Under the pieces are notes generated by a model. The model was given only the letters and a program-made list of their open reading frames with translations, made no database searches and was not told the origin of the DNA. Shown here piece after piece: positions 44,062 to 53,675 of a stretch of 64,000 bases of DNA (positions are counted from its first letter, which is position 1; each line of letters opens with the position of its first letter). The translations under genes were made by a program, and so were the position numbers. Source of the stretch: Sciscionella marina DSM 45152. Its GTDB lineage: Bacteria; Actinomycetota; Actinomycetes; Mycobacteriales; Pseudonocardiaceae. The DNA lies in contig NZ_KB905381.1 in assembly GCF_000379465.1 (NCBI RefSeq), positions 496,001-560,000 on the forward strand, in the 5' to 3' direction.

Positions 44062-45216
44062 TCAGGATACGCCAGGCATTCCCGCGGTGATCGCGAACTG
44101 TGCCCCGCCGAGCACAAGACCGATGAGCACGGCGATCAGGTAGCAGCGTGCCCGTGCCGCGGCGAGCACCGCGCGGAACGGTGGCTCGAGCCGGTCCACC
44201 GGAGTGCGCCGCAGCCGGAACGCGAGCGCGGCGCGCACCTGCATGGACTCCTCGGCGTACTCGTCCACGAGCCTGGTGAGCGTCGGCGCCCCGGACAGCG
44301 CGCGTTCCGCGGCCCCGCGCTTGATGTGCTGGAACTTGTTCGCGCCGAGCGCGGCGGAGACGAGCGGTTTCGCCACGCTGGTCTGCGCGTCGATGGCCGA
44401 GGTGACTTCCCTGCGGACCAGCTGGCGCACCCGTTCGCTGCGCGGGCCGGAGACGAGTTCGGTGATGATGTTGCCGAAGCCGAGCACCGGATCGGCGATG
44501 CGTTCGCCGAGCGCAGCCGCGATCCGCGCCCGGTTGTGTTCCAGATCCGCCGACAGCCGCAGCCCGGCAAGCCAGCGGGCCGCGGGAACGAGCACGAGCG
44601 GGGCGAGCGCGGCGGCCGGCGCGGAGTGGGTACCGGCGACGAGCGGGATTTCCAGAACACCGATCAGAAACGAGAACAGTGTTCCGCGACGGGTGGTCGC
44701 GTTCCGGATCGGTGTACTCAACTCCCGGCCGATCCTGGCGAGCAGCACCGGATCCTCGCTGAGTACCCGCAGGATGAGCGGCTCGAGCTCGAGCACGTCC
44801 CCGGCATCCGCCTCGAGCGCGGCCAGTACCGCGCTGGCCAGCTCGGGCGCCCGGTCTCGGGCCCGTTCGATCACCACGCGCTTGAACCGCAGCGGCAGCA
44901 GCTCCCACAGGTCCGGTTTGTGCCGCTGCATCAGCTCGACCGTGGTCTCGTCGACCAGTTTGCGCAGCGGGCCGTCCAGCCGCGCGGCCACCGTCTCCGG
45001 GTCGATGCGGGACAGCAGCTCCTGCGCGCTGAGCTCCGTGGCTACCAGGTGCGCGATGCGGGTCGCGATCGACCCTGCCCGCGAGGTGAGCACCGAATGC
45101 CGGTCCAGGCTGTAGGCGAGGAACCAGCCGAGGGAGAGCGCGATGAACCCGGCGAGCGCGCCGAGCACCGGGAAGGCGAGATAGAGCAGGGGCGCCGTGG
45201 CGATCTCGGTAAGCAC
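44062..45216 (-). CDS. Diverged DUF445-like membrane protein
   Basis: A 384-residue protein with the same layout as the following DUF445 gene: N-terminal membrane segment, helical region with ELLSRIDPETVAARLDGPL, central membrane segment, SGPRSERVRQLVRRE block, and C-terminal segment. The G-x-x-T motif is lost in the first segment. GTG 45216 follows GGGAGGTG and is chosen; the frame extends upstream only into the antisense of the methyltransferase. The parallel between the two proteins is seen by eye. Confidence 0.8.
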   Translation of the reverse strand: MLTEIATAPLLYLAFPVLGALAGFIALSLGWFLAYSLDRHSVLTSRAGSIATRIAHLVATELSAQELLSRIDPETVAARLDGPLRKLVDETTVELMQRHKPDLWELLPLRFKRVVIERARDRAPELASAVLAALEADAGDVLELEPLILRVLSEDPVLLARIGRELSTPIRNATTRRGTLFSFLIGVLEIPLVAGTHSAPAAALAPLVLVPAARWLAGLRLSADLEHNRARIAAALGERIADPVLGFGNIITELVSGPRSERVRQLVRREVTSAIDAQTSVAKPLVSAALGANKFQHIKRGAAERALSGAPTLTRLVDEYAEESMQVRAALAFRLRRTPVDRLEPPFRAVLAAARARCYLIAVLIGLVLGGAQFAITAGMPGVS

Positions 45217-45248
45217 CGCACCTCCCTGCGTTTCTCGTGTTCGTGAGG

Positions 45249-46096
45249 TTAGCGTGGCGTGCCGGTGTCCGGACGCGGGGCCGGTGTCTCCCGCACGGCC
45301 GAGACGAGTGTCCGGTTCGGATCGGGATTGTCCGGGAAGTTCCGCCCATAGACCCGCGCCCGTTCTCCGGGCCGGAAAACCGTGGCCCGCCAGCCGAACC
45401 CGGCGAACCATCCGGCCGGGTCCGCCGGACCGTCGGAACGCCACATATGGCCGCGACATTGCCGGGGGCCATCGGACCGCCGTCCGGATCGGCCGGTGTC
45501 TCGATCCGGTCGCGGTACCCGGCCGGGGTGAGGGTGGCGCCGAAGACGCTGTCTGGGGCGGACAGCGCGCTCACCTGCGTCAGCGCGGCGTCCACCTCGG
45601 CAGCGCTCAGATAGAGCAGCACCCCCTCGGCGATCCAGGCGGTCCGCTGGTCATCACGGAATCCCAAGGCGCGCAAGGCATCCGGCCAGTCCCTGCGCAG
45701 ATCGGCGACGATCTCGACCCTGCTCGAGGGCTCGTGCAGCACCGAGCGCCTGAACGCGTGCACCTCCTCGGTGTCCAGTTCGAACACCGGAGCCTCGATC
45801 CCCAGCCGCAGCGCGCGGGTGTCCAGGCCCGCGCCGAGCAGGACCACCTGCGTGCAGCCGCCGTCCAGGGCCTCGCGGACCACATCGTCGAGGAAGCGGG
45901 TGCGCACGCTGACCCAGGCGAGTCCGTAGCGGTCCGCGGCGATACGCCTGGTCTCCGCGCTCGGCCGCCACTCGGAGGCGTCCACGAACCGTTGCGCGAA
46001 CGGATCAGCGAAGAGCCGGTCGGCGCGCTGCGATTCTCGTGCCCGTGCCTCGGCGACCAGTACCGAGGTCAGCCCGACCCCGTTCGGTGTCGTCAT
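45249..46096 (-). pseudogene. Class I SAM methyltransferase (Ppm1/TIGR00027 type), frameshifted
   Basis: Codons from ATG 46096 to about 45448 encode the SAM-binding part: LLGAGLDTRALRL, ELDTEEV, AEGVLLYL. This is the leucine carboxyl methyltransferase-like family. The C-terminal segment (MWRSDGPADPAGWFAGFGW to SAVRETPAP) continues in another frame from 45446. The break is at ATAT (45445-45448); removal of one AT joins the frames as GNVAA-MWRSDG, which reads naturally. Either a 2-bp duplication inactivated the gene or it is a sequencing error. It lies between the Lrp and DUF445-like genes on the same strand. Confidence 0.75.
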
Positions 46097-46116
46097 GGCA
46101 CTCCTGCACGGTCGGT

Positions 46117-46572
46117 TCAATGCCTTCGTAGCGGACGCTCGGCGACGACCTGCTTCATCACCAGCGTGGATGTGATGTGCTGCACCCCGGGGAGCGTGGC
46201 GAGGTGCTCATCGTAGAGTCGTTGGTAGGCGGCGAGATCCGTGCTCAGCACGCGCAGCAGATAGTCCGGATCACCGAATAGCCGTTGTGCCTGCTGGAGA
46301 TGCGGCACCTCGGTGAGCGCGGACTCGAACCGGTCCACCGTGTCCCGGTCCTCCAGCCGCATCGTGATGAACACCAGCGCCTCGAAACCGAGCCCGAGCG
46401 CGTCCGCGTCCACGATCGCCTGATAGCCGCGGATCGCGCCGGAGCGTTCGAGCTCGCGCAGCCTGCGATGGGCGGGCGAGGCGGACAGATCGACCCGTTC
46501 GGCCAGCTCGGTCACCGTCAGCCTGCCATCCTGCTGCAGCTCCGCAAGGATCCTCTCGTCAACGGCATCCAT
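46117..46572 (-). CDS. Lrp/AsnC family transcriptional regulator
   Basis: A 151-residue feast/famine regulator. The HTH covers about 5-50 (ILAELQQDGRLTVTELAERV). The RAM ligand-binding domain follows, with GDPDYLLRV. Likely senses an amino acid. ATG 46572 is chosen; an upstream ATG would add seven residues. It is divergent from a broken LysE-type exporter, which was probably its target, and 20 bp upstream of the methyltransferase gene. Confidence 0.9.
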   Translation of the reverse strand: MDAVDERILAELQQDGRLTVTELAERVDLSASPAHRRLRELERSGAIRGYQAIVDADALGLGFEALVFITMRLEDRDTVDRFESALTEVPHLQQAQRLFGDPDYLLRVLSTDLAAYQRLYDEHLATLPGVQHITSTLVMKQVVAERPLRRH

Positions 46573-46676
46573 GCGCAAAATTCTACCCATCATGGCTCGG
46601 ATGGCTCATCGATTCGCATCCATCTTCCGGGTAAACCGGCCTAGTCTCACCTCGTGCGGAGAAAGGTAGGAGCGCG

Positions 46677-47228
46677 GTGAACGCAGGCATGCTCGGCGCC
46701 TTCCGCGCAGTGGACGTACTACTGGTGCTGACGCCCGGTGCGGATCGGGTCTACGCGATCGCAGCGGGGCCGGGCGGCCGCTTCGTCACCCCGGCGGTCG
46801 GCGGACTGTTGCTCGGGTACATCGGCACACCTTGCTCGTGGTGCTCGGGCTCGCCGCACTCCTCGCCGCCAATCCCGGTCTGCTCGCCGCGCTCACCGTC
46901 GCCGGAGCGGGGTATCTGCTGCTGCTCGGCGTGCAGACCCTCGTCCGCCCCGGAACCGCGAACACCGAAGAGGCCCGCGGACCTGGTTCCCCGGGCGGTG
47001 TGCTGCTGCGCGGTGCCGGGGTCAGCGGACCCAATCTCAAGGCGCTGATGCTCTATCTCGCCGTGCTGCCACAGTTCCTCAGCCGCCAGGCGCACTGGCG
47101 TGCTGCTTGCCCGTGACGTGCTCGGCGCCAAGCCGCGATCGGCGCGGGCGATCAGCCGGATATCCGGGGTCGCGATGATCCTGATCGGTCTCGCGCTGCT
47201 GGCCGAACAGCTGATGCAGAATGGCTAG
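46677..47228 (+). pseudogene. LysE family amino-acid exporter, multiply broken
   Basis: Three blocks of a LysE-type exporter occur in order but in different frames. 46677 to about 46825 reads VLLVLTPGADRVYAIAAG. About 46830-47090 reads LVVLGLAALLAANPGLL then LKALMLYLAVLPQFL. About 47100-47228 reads VLLARDVLGAKPRSARAISR to a TAG. The frame changes and the missing stretch near 47095 mean at least one frameshift and one deletion. An intact protein has about 205 residues. Divergent from the Lrp gene. Confidence 0.75.
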
Positions 47229-47274
47229 TGGCTGGTTCAGCGCGCCCGTTTTCCGTGCTCGCACAAGGCAAACC

Positions 47275-47307
47275 CACCGGTGGCGATCACATCGATCGCC
47301 ACCGGTG
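47275..47307. terminator. Bidirectional hairpin between LysE remnant and MBOAT gene
   Basis: A perfect 14-bp stem, CACCGGTGGCGATC (47275-47288) with GATCGCCACCGGTG (47294-47307), and a 5-nt loop lie in the gap between the convergent genes. Confidence 0.75.
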
Positions 47308-47392
47308 TCGTGAACGCGCGAGTGCGGCCGCACTGTCGTGTTGGCGGTTCGGCGCAGCCACATGATCCTCGGACGGAAGCACATTTCACCGC

Positions 47393-48829
47393 TCAGAACT
47401 GGTAGTAGAGGAACGGGCTGAACGTCCCCGAGGCGATCAGGATGAACGAGTAGGCCAGCCCCGCGGTCATGATGCCGACGCGCGCGGTGTTCGCGACCAC
47501 GCTGCGCCCGGATTCGAGGAATATCCCGGTGATCGGCTGTTTGGGCAGAAAGAACACGGCGAGCGCGAGGATGCCGATGGTGAGCCGTTGGTTGGTCAGG
47601 GCGGCGCCGACGATTCCGGTGAGCCCTTCGGTGTCGGGCGCGAACAGGTGCCCGATCATGACGAACGCGGAACCGATGTCGTGGGATTTGAAGATGACCC
47701 AGCCGATGACGACGAGCAGCAGGGTCAGTACCCGGCGCAGGATGTAAGGCACGGGGTTGGCGCCGCGCACTTCCTGCCAGCCGCCGAGGCGTTCGATGAT
47801 GAGCAGCAGTCCGTGGAATATGCCCCAGACCAGAAAGGTCCAGTTGGCGCCGTGCCAGAACCCGGTGAGCACGAAGACGATGGCGAGGTTGCGGTAGGTG
47901 CGCGCTTTGCCGTGCCGGTTGCCGCCGAGCGGGATGTAGACGTAGTCGCGGAACCAGCGGGAAAGCGACATGTGCCAGCGGCGCCAGAATTCGGTGATCG
48001 TGGTCGAGGAGTAGGGCCGCGCGAAGTTCTCCGGCAACCGCAGGCCGAGCATCCGGCCGAGTCCGATGGCCATATCGGAGTAACCGGAGAAGTCGAAGTA
48101 GAGCTGGATGGTGTAACCGATCGCGCCGAGCCAGGCGATCGCGAAGGTCATGTTGCCCGGCGGGGTGTCGAAGCACTTGTCCACGAAGGGGCCGATGGAG
48201 TCGGCGACGATGACCTTCTTGCACAGGCCGAAGGCGAACCGGGGGAACCCGGCCGCGATGTCGTCGAGGCGATGGGTGCGCCGCTGCGGCAGCTGGTCGG
48301 CGATCTCCCGGTAGCGCACGATCGGCCCGGCGATCAGCTGCGGGAACATAGCGATGTACATGGCGAAGGAGACCGGATTGCGCAGGGCCCTGCGTTCGCC
48401 GCGGTAGATGTCGACGATGTAGGAGATGTGGTGGAAGGTGTAGAAGGAGATCCCGATCGGCAGCGCGATGTGCGCGATCGGGAAGTCCCCGCCGAACAGC
48501 TTGGCGAGATCGGCGAACTGCTGGGTGGCGAATCCGGCGTACTTCCAGATCGCCAGCACGCCGATGTCCACCGTGATCGTCGCGGCGAGCAGCGCGTGCC
48601 GGTTGTCTCTGCCGAAAGGCTCGTCGCGCGGTTCGAGCAGCCTGCCCGCGAAGTAGTTCACCACCATGCAGGCCAGGAGCAGCAGCACGCCTGCGCCCGC
48701 GCCACTGGTGTAGAAAAACAGGCTCGCGATCGCGATGATGCCGTTGCGCCAGCTGCGCGGCAGCACGAGCACCGCGATCAGCACCGCGGGCAGGAAATAC
48801 CACAGGAAGAGCGGACTGGAGAAATACAT
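47393..48829 (-). CDS. MBOAT family O-acyltransferase (AlgI-like)
   Basis: A 478-residue polytopic membrane protein of the MBOAT family, which transfers acyl (often acetyl) groups to extracellular polysaccharides or lipids. Conserved blocks include YFDFSGYSDMAIGLGRMLG, FWRRWHMSLSRWFRDYVYIP with GNRHG, and FWHGANWTF carrying the catalytic histidine. About eleven hydrophobic segments are visible. The usual partner, an AlgJ/AlgX-like SGNH protein, is not beside it. Acceptor unknown. Confidence 0.9.
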   Translation of the reverse strand: MYFSSPLFLWYFLPAVLIAVLVLPRSWRNGIIAIASLFFYTSGAGAGVLLLLACMVVNYFAGRLLEPRDEPFGRDNRHALLAATITVDIGVLAIWKYAGFATQQFADLAKLFGGDFPIAHIALPIGISFYTFHHISYIVDIYRGERRALRNPVSFAMYIAMFPQLIAGPIVRYREIADQLPQRRTHRLDDIAAGFPRFAFGLCKKVIVADSIGPFVDKCFDTPPGNMTFAIAWLGAIGYTIQLYFDFSGYSDMAIGLGRMLGLRLPENFARPYSSTTITEFWRRWHMSLSRWFRDYVYIPLGGNRHGKARTYRNLAIVFVLTGFWHGANWTFLVWGIFHGLLLIIERLGGWQEVRGANPVPYILRRVLTLLLVVIGWVIFKSHDIGSAFVMIGHLFAPDTEGLTGIVGAALTNQRLTIGILALAVFFLPKQPITGIFLESGRSVVANTARVGIMTAGLAYSFILIASGTFSPFLYYQF

Positions 48830-48901
48830 CGGTACGAGGCTCCCTGTGGTGCTTATGGCCCCGTAGACTCTAACCCGCTCCGTAGCGCTGCGGGTGTGGA
48901 A

Positions 48902-49867
48902 CTACACACGTCCGGCGACGCGGCGCAACCTGGCCACTTCGGCGAGCAGCACGGCCCCCGCGACCGAGGCGTTGAGCGATTCGACTCCGGCGGCCATGGG
49001 GATCGAGACCCGGGTGTCGCAGGTTTCCCGGACCAGCCTGGAAAGCCCGCGCCCTTCGGAACCGACCACGACGACCAGCGGATCGGCGGCCAGGTGCAGC
49101 CCGTCGATATCGGTGTCCCCGTCCGCGTCCAGCCCGGCGATCATCAGGCCTTCCTTGGCCCATTCCTTGAGCTGGCGGGTCAGGTTGGTGGCCTTGGCGA
49201 TCCGGATCCGCGCGGCCGCGCCCGCACTGGTGCGCCAGGCGACCGCCGTCATGGACGCCGAGCGCCGCTGTGGCAGCAGCACCCCGTGCGCACCGAATGC
49301 CGCCGCGGAGCGCACCACGGCGCCCAGATTGCGCGGATCGGTGACCCCGTCCAGCGCGACGAGCAGCGGCGGCTCCCCGGAATCGGCCGCGGCCTGCAGC
49401 AGATCGTCGGGGTGCGCGTAGTCGTACGGCGGGACCTGGAGCGCGAGGCCCTGGTGCAGCGCGCCGCCGGTGAGCCGGTCCAGTTCGGCGCGGCTCACCT
49501 CGAGCACGGAAATGCCGTGGTCGCCCGCGATCCGCACGGATTCGTTGACCCGGTCGTCGATGTCCACGCCCTGGGCCACGTACAGCGCACTCGCCGGGGT
49601 CTGCGCGCGCAGGCACTCCACGACCGGGTTGCGCCCGGCGACGAGTTCCGGCGCGGATTCGGCGGACTTGCGCCGTTTGCGGTCGGCCTCGGCGGCGTTC
49701 GCGGCGGCTTTCGCTTGGCGCGCGGCCGGATGTCCGACGCGGTCTTTCGCCTTGGGGGTCGGCCCTTTGCCCTCGAGACCCTTGCGCCGCTGACCGCCGC
49801 TTCCGACGACGGCGCCCTTCTTGGTACCGGGTTTACGCGTCGCCTTGCGCGGTGAATTGCCTGGCAT
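48902..49867 (-). CDS. rlmB: 23S rRNA (guanosine-2'-O)-methyltransferase RlmB
   Basis: A 321-residue SpoU/TrmH-family enzyme expected to methylate G2251 of 23S rRNA. SPOUT motifs are [30 protein letters not shown] and [21 protein letters not shown] basic N-terminal extension of about 85 residues precedes the L30e-like substrate domain (GRNPVVECL), as usual in actinobacteria. It lies 4 bp after cysS on the same strand, so they are co-transcribed. Confidence 0.93.
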   Translation of the reverse strand: MPGNSPRKATRKPGTKKGAVVGSGGQRRKGLEGKGPTPKAKDRVGHPAARQAKAAANAAEADRKRRKSAESAPELVAGRNPVVECLRAQTPASALYVAQGVDIDDRVNESVRIAGDHGISVLEVSRAELDRLTGGALHQGLALQVPPYDYAHPDDLLQAAADSGEPPLLVALDGVTDPRNLGAVVRSAAAFGAHGVLLPQRRSASMTAVAWRTSAGAAARIRIAKATNLTRQLKEWAKEGLMIAGLDADGDTDIDGLHLAADPLVVVVGSEGRGLSRLVRETCDTRVSIPMAAGVESLNASVAGAVLLAEVARLRRVAGRV

Positions 49868-49871
49868 GTAT

Positions 49872-51257
49872 TCAGTCCTTAAATGTCCACTGTGGACCGT
49901 CGGGGGTGTCCTCCACGGCGATGCCCGCGTCGGTCAGCTGGTCACGCACCAGGTCGGCGGTGGCGAAATCCCGTTCGGAGCGGGCTTTCGCGCGCCGTTC
50001 GAGCAGGCCATCGACGAGGGTGCCGAGCGCGGAATGGGCCGCCTGCTGCGCCCCGCGCTCGGCCCACTGTTCATCGAAGGGGTCGAGGCCGAGCACGTCG
50101 AGCATGGCGCGCACCGATCCGGCGGCCGCGCGTGCTCCCGCTTCGTCGCCGGATTCGAGTGCGGCATTGCCTTCGCGGGTCACCGAGTGCGCGACCCCGA
50201 ACGCCTTCGGAGTGCCCAGATCGTCGTCCATGGCCGCGATGAACTCGCCGGGCAGTTCGCCCCTGGCCACCGAGCCGATCCGGCCGGCCGCCCGGCGCAG
50301 GAAGGACTCCAGCCTCCGGTATCCGGAGACCGCGTCCTCGAGTGCCTCGGGGGAGTACTCGATAGTGGAGCGGTAGTGCGCGGAGATCAGATAGTAGCGC
50401 AGTTCTTGCGGGCGGGTGTGCTCGAGCATCGCCGGGATCGAGACCACGTTCCCGAGCGATTTGGACATCTTCTCGCCGGAGAGGGTCACCCAGGCGTTGT
50501 GCATCCAGTACCGGGCGAAACCGTCCCCGGCCGCGCGGGACTGGGCCAGCTCGTTCTCATGATGCGGGAAGATCAGGTCGACCCCGCCGCCGTGGATATC
50601 GAAGGTCTCGCCGAGGTAGACCGTCGCCATCGCCGAGCATTCGAGATGCCAGCCCGGCCTGCCCGGTCCCCACGGGGTCGGCCAGGACGGTTCACCCGGC
50701 TTGCTCGCTTTCCACAGGGTGAAATCGCGTGGGTCCTTCTTACCGGACGCCGCGCTCTCGCCCTGTTGCATCTCTTCGAGCCGCTGCCCGGAAAGCGCGC
50801 CGTACCCCGGGAAGGCCTCGACGGAGAAGTACACGTCGCCACCGGAGGCGTAGGCGCAGCCCGCATCGATGAGCCGCTGCATCAGCTCGACCATCTGCGT
50901 GATGTGCCCGGTCGCGCGCGGGGCGAGCGAGGCGGGAAGGCAGCCGAGCGCGGCATAGGACTCTTCGAAGGCGCGCTCGTGCGTGGCCGCCCACTCCCAC
51001 CACGGCCGCCCGGCCTCCGCGGCGCGGTTGAGGATCTTGTCGTCGATATCGGTGACATTGCGGACGAGCAGCACGTCCGCGCCGTCGCGGGCCAGCCAGC
51101 GGCGCAGCACGTCGTAGTTCAGCGCGCCGCGTACGTGACCGATGTGCGGTGCGCCCTGCGGGGTCGGCCCACAGACATAGATCGACGTCCGGTCCTCGCG
51201 CGCGGGGACGAACTCCCGCAGTGCCCTTGCTCCGGTGTCGTATATGTGCAGCGTCAC
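49872..51257 (-). CDS. cysS: Cysteinyl-tRNA synthetase
   Basis: A 461-residue class I synthetase. The HIGH motif is in [18 protein letters not shown] with the zinc cysteine first, and KMSKS is in [14 protein letters not shown]-terminal helical domain covers about 320-461. Normal length and not the MshC variant, which lacks the anticodon-binding end. Conserved neighbour of rlmB and of the ispDF-carD block. Confidence 0.96.
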   Translation of the reverse strand: MTLHIYDTGARALREFVPAREDRTSIYVCGPTPQGAPHIGHVRGALNYDVLRRWLARDGADVLLVRNVTDIDDKILNRAAEAGRPWWEWAATHERAFEESYAALGCLPASLAPRATGHITQMVELMQRLIDAGCAYASGGDVYFSVEAFPGYGALSGQRLEEMQQGESAASGKKDPRDFTLWKASKPGEPSWPTPWGPGRPGWHLECSAMATVYLGETFDIHGGGVDLIFPHHENELAQSRAAGDGFARYWMHNAWVTLSGEKMSKSLGNVVSIPAMLEHTRPQELRYYLISAHYRSTIEYSPEALEDAVSGYRRLESFLRRAAGRIGSVARGELPGEFIAAMDDDLGTPKAFGVAHSVTREGNAALESGDEAGARAAAGSVRAMLDVLGLDPFDEQWAERGAQQAAHSALGTLVDGLLERRAKARSERDFATADLVRDQLTDAGIAVEDTPDGPQWTFKD

Positions 51258-51291
51258 GCCACGATGGTACGGGCTAGGGGTGCCCGCCCCG

Positions 51292-51972
51292 TTACCTGCC
51301 CAATTCTTCGCGCACGATGCGTGACAGGGCGTCCGGGCGTTGCGCGGTCGGCAGCGGTTCCACCCTCGCGAACCGGGTACCGAGTGCCCGGGCCCCGCCG
51401 TCCGCCGCCTCCGAGTCGCCGATCATCAGCGCGTTTTCCGGGTCGACGCCGAGCTTGCCGGTGGCGATGCGGAAGATCTCCTCGTCCGGCTTCTCCACGC
51501 CGTGCTCGAAGGAGAGCACGTAGGCATCGATGAATCGGTCCACCCCGGCGAGCTCGAAGCAGGAACGGATGTCCCAGGCGATGTTGCTGACCACGGCGAC
51601 CGGGATGCCGTGCTCGTGCAGCAGCCCGAGCGCCTCGGCGGTGTCCGGGTAGGCGTGCCAGTTGGCGTCCAGCAGCATGCCCTCGTACAGGTGCACGGCC
51701 TCGTCCGGGGCGAGCCCGGACCACTCCAGGATGGCCACATTGGCCCTGCGGTGTGCCTCCGGATCGAGGTCACGGCGGCGCCAGTCGTCGAGCTCGGATT
51801 CGGTGAGTTCCTTGGGCTCACCGACCGGGGCGGTGAGTTTGCGGAGCAGCTCCACCTTGCGTTCGGTGTCCATGACCGCGGCGTGCTCGCCGAGCATTGC
51901 CGTCAGTGATTCCTCGGTGTAATCGAGTCGGAAAAGGGTGCCGGAAAAGTCGATGAGCGCAGCTTCGATCAC
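51292..51972 (-). CDS. HAD superfamily hydrolase with altered motif I
   Basis: A 226-residue haloacid dehalogenase-like protein. Motif I is DFSGT, so the second aspartate of DxDxT is a serine. Motif II is VVSNIAW, the motif III lysine is in EKPDEEIF, and motif IV is GDSEAADGG. The substituted general acid suggests a dehalogenase-like rather than a classic phosphatase reaction. GTG 51972 overlaps the MFS stop by 4 bp, so it is coupled to that transporter. Substrate unknown. Confidence 0.83.
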   Translation of the reverse strand: MIEAALIDFSGTLFRLDYTEESLTAMLGEHAAVMDTERKVELLRKLTAPVGEPKELTESELDDWRRRDLDPEAHRRANVAILEWSGLAPDEAVHLYEGMLLDANWHAYPDTAEALGLLHEHGIPVAVVSNIAWDIRSCFELAGVDRFIDAYVLSFEHGVEKPDEEIFRIATGKLGVDPENALMIGDSEAADGGARALGTRFARVEPLPTAQRPDALSRIVREELGR

Positions 51973-53276
51973 GATTCCGATGCTACGTGAACCCGGTCCT
52001 TCGCGGTCCTGCCGACCGCCGGTAGCGCGATCACACAGACGAGCGAGAGCACCGCGGCGCCCGCGACGTAGAGGCCGACGGAGAACCCGCCGTACGCCGC
52101 GAACAGCAGGGTCGCCAGGTTCGGGGCGAGCGCGCCGCCGAGCACCCCGCCCAGGTTGTAAGCGAAGGAGGAGGCCGAGTACCGGTAGCGCACCGCGAAC
52201 AGCTCGGGCAGGTAGGCGCCGAGCGGCCCGTAGGTCCAGCCCATCCCGGCCAGTGCGAGTGCGAGCGCCACGCAGATCAGCACCGGGTTGCCGGTGTCGA
52301 TGAGCGGGAACATGACCAGCCCGACGAGCACGGCGTAGCCGCAGCCGACGATCAGCACCGAACGGCGGGAGAACCGGTCGCTGGCGATGCTCGAACCGAT
52401 CGTGGCCAGCGCCATCGCCCAGACCGCGATGATCGCGCAGGTCAGCATCGTCTGTTTGGAAAGGTGCAGTTCGCTTGTGCCGTAGGAGATGCAGAAGGTG
52501 GTCGCGGTGTAGAAGAGCACGTAGCAGACCACGATCGCCCCGGAACCGCCGAGCAGCCGCCACGGTGCCCTGCGCGCCATCTCCACCAGCGGCATCCGCG
52601 CGCGGTCGCCGGAGTCGAGCACCTTCGAGAATTCCGGGGTCTCGGCGATCCGCAGCCGCACGAACAGGCCGACCAGCACCAACAGGGCCGAAGCGAGGAA
52701 CGGAACCCGCCAGCCCCAGGCGTTGAAGGTGGACTCGTCCATGGTCGCGGACAGCAGCAGGAATCCGCCGCTGGCGAAGAAGAACCCGATGGAGGGGCCG
52801 AGCTGCGGGTACATGCCGTACCAGCCGCGTTTACCCTTCGGGGCGTGCTCGGCGGCGAGCAGCGCCGCGCCGCCCCATTCCCCGCCGAGGCCGATGCCCT
52901 GGGCGAAGCGGAGCACCACGAGCAGGATCGGAGCGGCGATGCCGATCGTGGCGTAGCCGGGGACCAGTCCGATCGCGACGGTGGAGACCCCCATGGTCAG
53001 CAGTGAGGCGATCAGCATCGACTTCCGCCCGATACGGTCCCCGAAATGGCCGAAGAAAAGGGAGCCGAGCGGGCGGGCGATGAACGCGACCGCGAATGTG
53101 GAGAACGCGGCGAGCTGGCCGACCGTCGCGCCGAGATTCGGGAAGAATTGTTTGTCGATCACCAGCGCGGACGCGGTCGCGTACAGATAGAAGTCGTAGA
53201 ACTCGATCGCGGTTCCGATGAAACTTGCAACCGCGATCCGGCCCATTCGCGGCCGCGCCGCACTCGTTTCGGTCAT
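51969..53276 (-). CDS. MFS transporter, metabolite:H+ symporter type
   Basis: A 435-residue 12-helix transporter of the MHS family (relatives of ProP, ShiA and citrate carriers). FIGTAIEFYDFYLYATASAL near the start and GDRIGRK after helix 2 are the family marks. Substrates of this group are organic acids or osmolytes; this one is not assignable. It overlaps its neighbours by 4 bp on both sides (PPOX gene upstream, HAD gene downstream), a tight three-gene unit. Confidence 0.9.
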   Translation of the reverse strand: MTETSAARPRMGRIAVASFIGTAIEFYDFYLYATASALVIDKQFFPNLGATVGQLAAFSTFAVAFIARPLGSLFFGHFGDRIGRKSMLIASLLTMGVSTVAIGLVPGYATIGIAAPILLVVLRFAQGIGLGGEWGGAALLAAEHAPKGKRGWYGMYPQLGPSIGFFFASGGFLLLSATMDESTFNAWGWRVPFLASALLVLVGLFVRLRIAETPEFSKVLDSGDRARMPLVEMARRAPWRLLGGSGAIVVCYVLFYTATTFCISYGTSELHLSKQTMLTCAIIAVWAMALATIGSSIASDRFSRRSVLIVGCGYAVLVGLVMFPLIDTGNPVLICVALALALAGMGWTYGPLGAYLPELFAVRYRYSASSFAYNLGGVLGGALAPNLATLLFAAYGGFSVGLYVAGAAVLSLVCVIALPAVGRTAKDRVHVASES

Positions 53277-53665
53277 GCCGCGTGACCGGTGACCTTTTCC
53301 GGGGTGAGCCGGACGACGACGCGAATCGTTCCCTCGGGGTCGGCGCGGAAATCCGCGCCCTGATAGGCATTCGAGAGCTTGTCGATGAGCTCGCGGCCGC
53401 CTTCGGTTGTGATGGTGACGGTGCCGCGCAATTCCGCGTACTGGTACGGATCGGTGCTGTCGAGAATCGAGATGCTCACTCGTGGATCGCGTTCCATATT
53501 ACGGGTTTTGCGGCGCCCTTTTATGGTGGAGAAAAGCAGATCATCACCATCGCGTTCGCACCAGACGACCGAGGTCTGCGGGCTTCCGTCCGGATTCACG
53601 GTCGCCACGGTCGCGTAATTCCTGCCATCGATGATCGCGCGCACTGCCTCGTTGAGAATCGGCAT
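53273..53665 (-). CDS. PPOX class F420-dependent oxidoreductase
   Basis: A 130-residue split beta-barrel protein of the pyridoxamine-5'-phosphate oxidase-like superfamily. NYATVATVNPDGSPQTSVVW and LLFSTIKGRRKTRNMERDPR are typical of the F420-binding actinobacterial branch. Substrate unknown. First gene of the PPOX-MFS-HAD unit; its stop overlaps the MFS start (ATGA). Confidence 0.85.
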   Translation of the reverse strand: MPILNEAVRAIIDGRNYATVATVNPDGSPQTSVVWCERDGDDLLFSTIKGRRKTRNMERDPRVSISILDSTDPYQYAELRGTVTITTEGGRELIDKLSNAYQGADFRADPEGTIRVVVRLTPEKVTGHAA

Positions 53666-53675
53666 GAGCCTGATG

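Noticed and set aside
44054-46120. 688-codon frame that looks like a methyltransferase-membrane protein fusion
   Set aside because: Beyond about 45448 it reads the DUF445-like gene in the wrong frame; the true membrane protein begins at GTG 45216 in another frame.
47588-49855. 755-codon frame antisense to the MBOAT gene and rlmB
   Set aside because: Shadow of two well-supported genes; no start signal and no recognisable domain.
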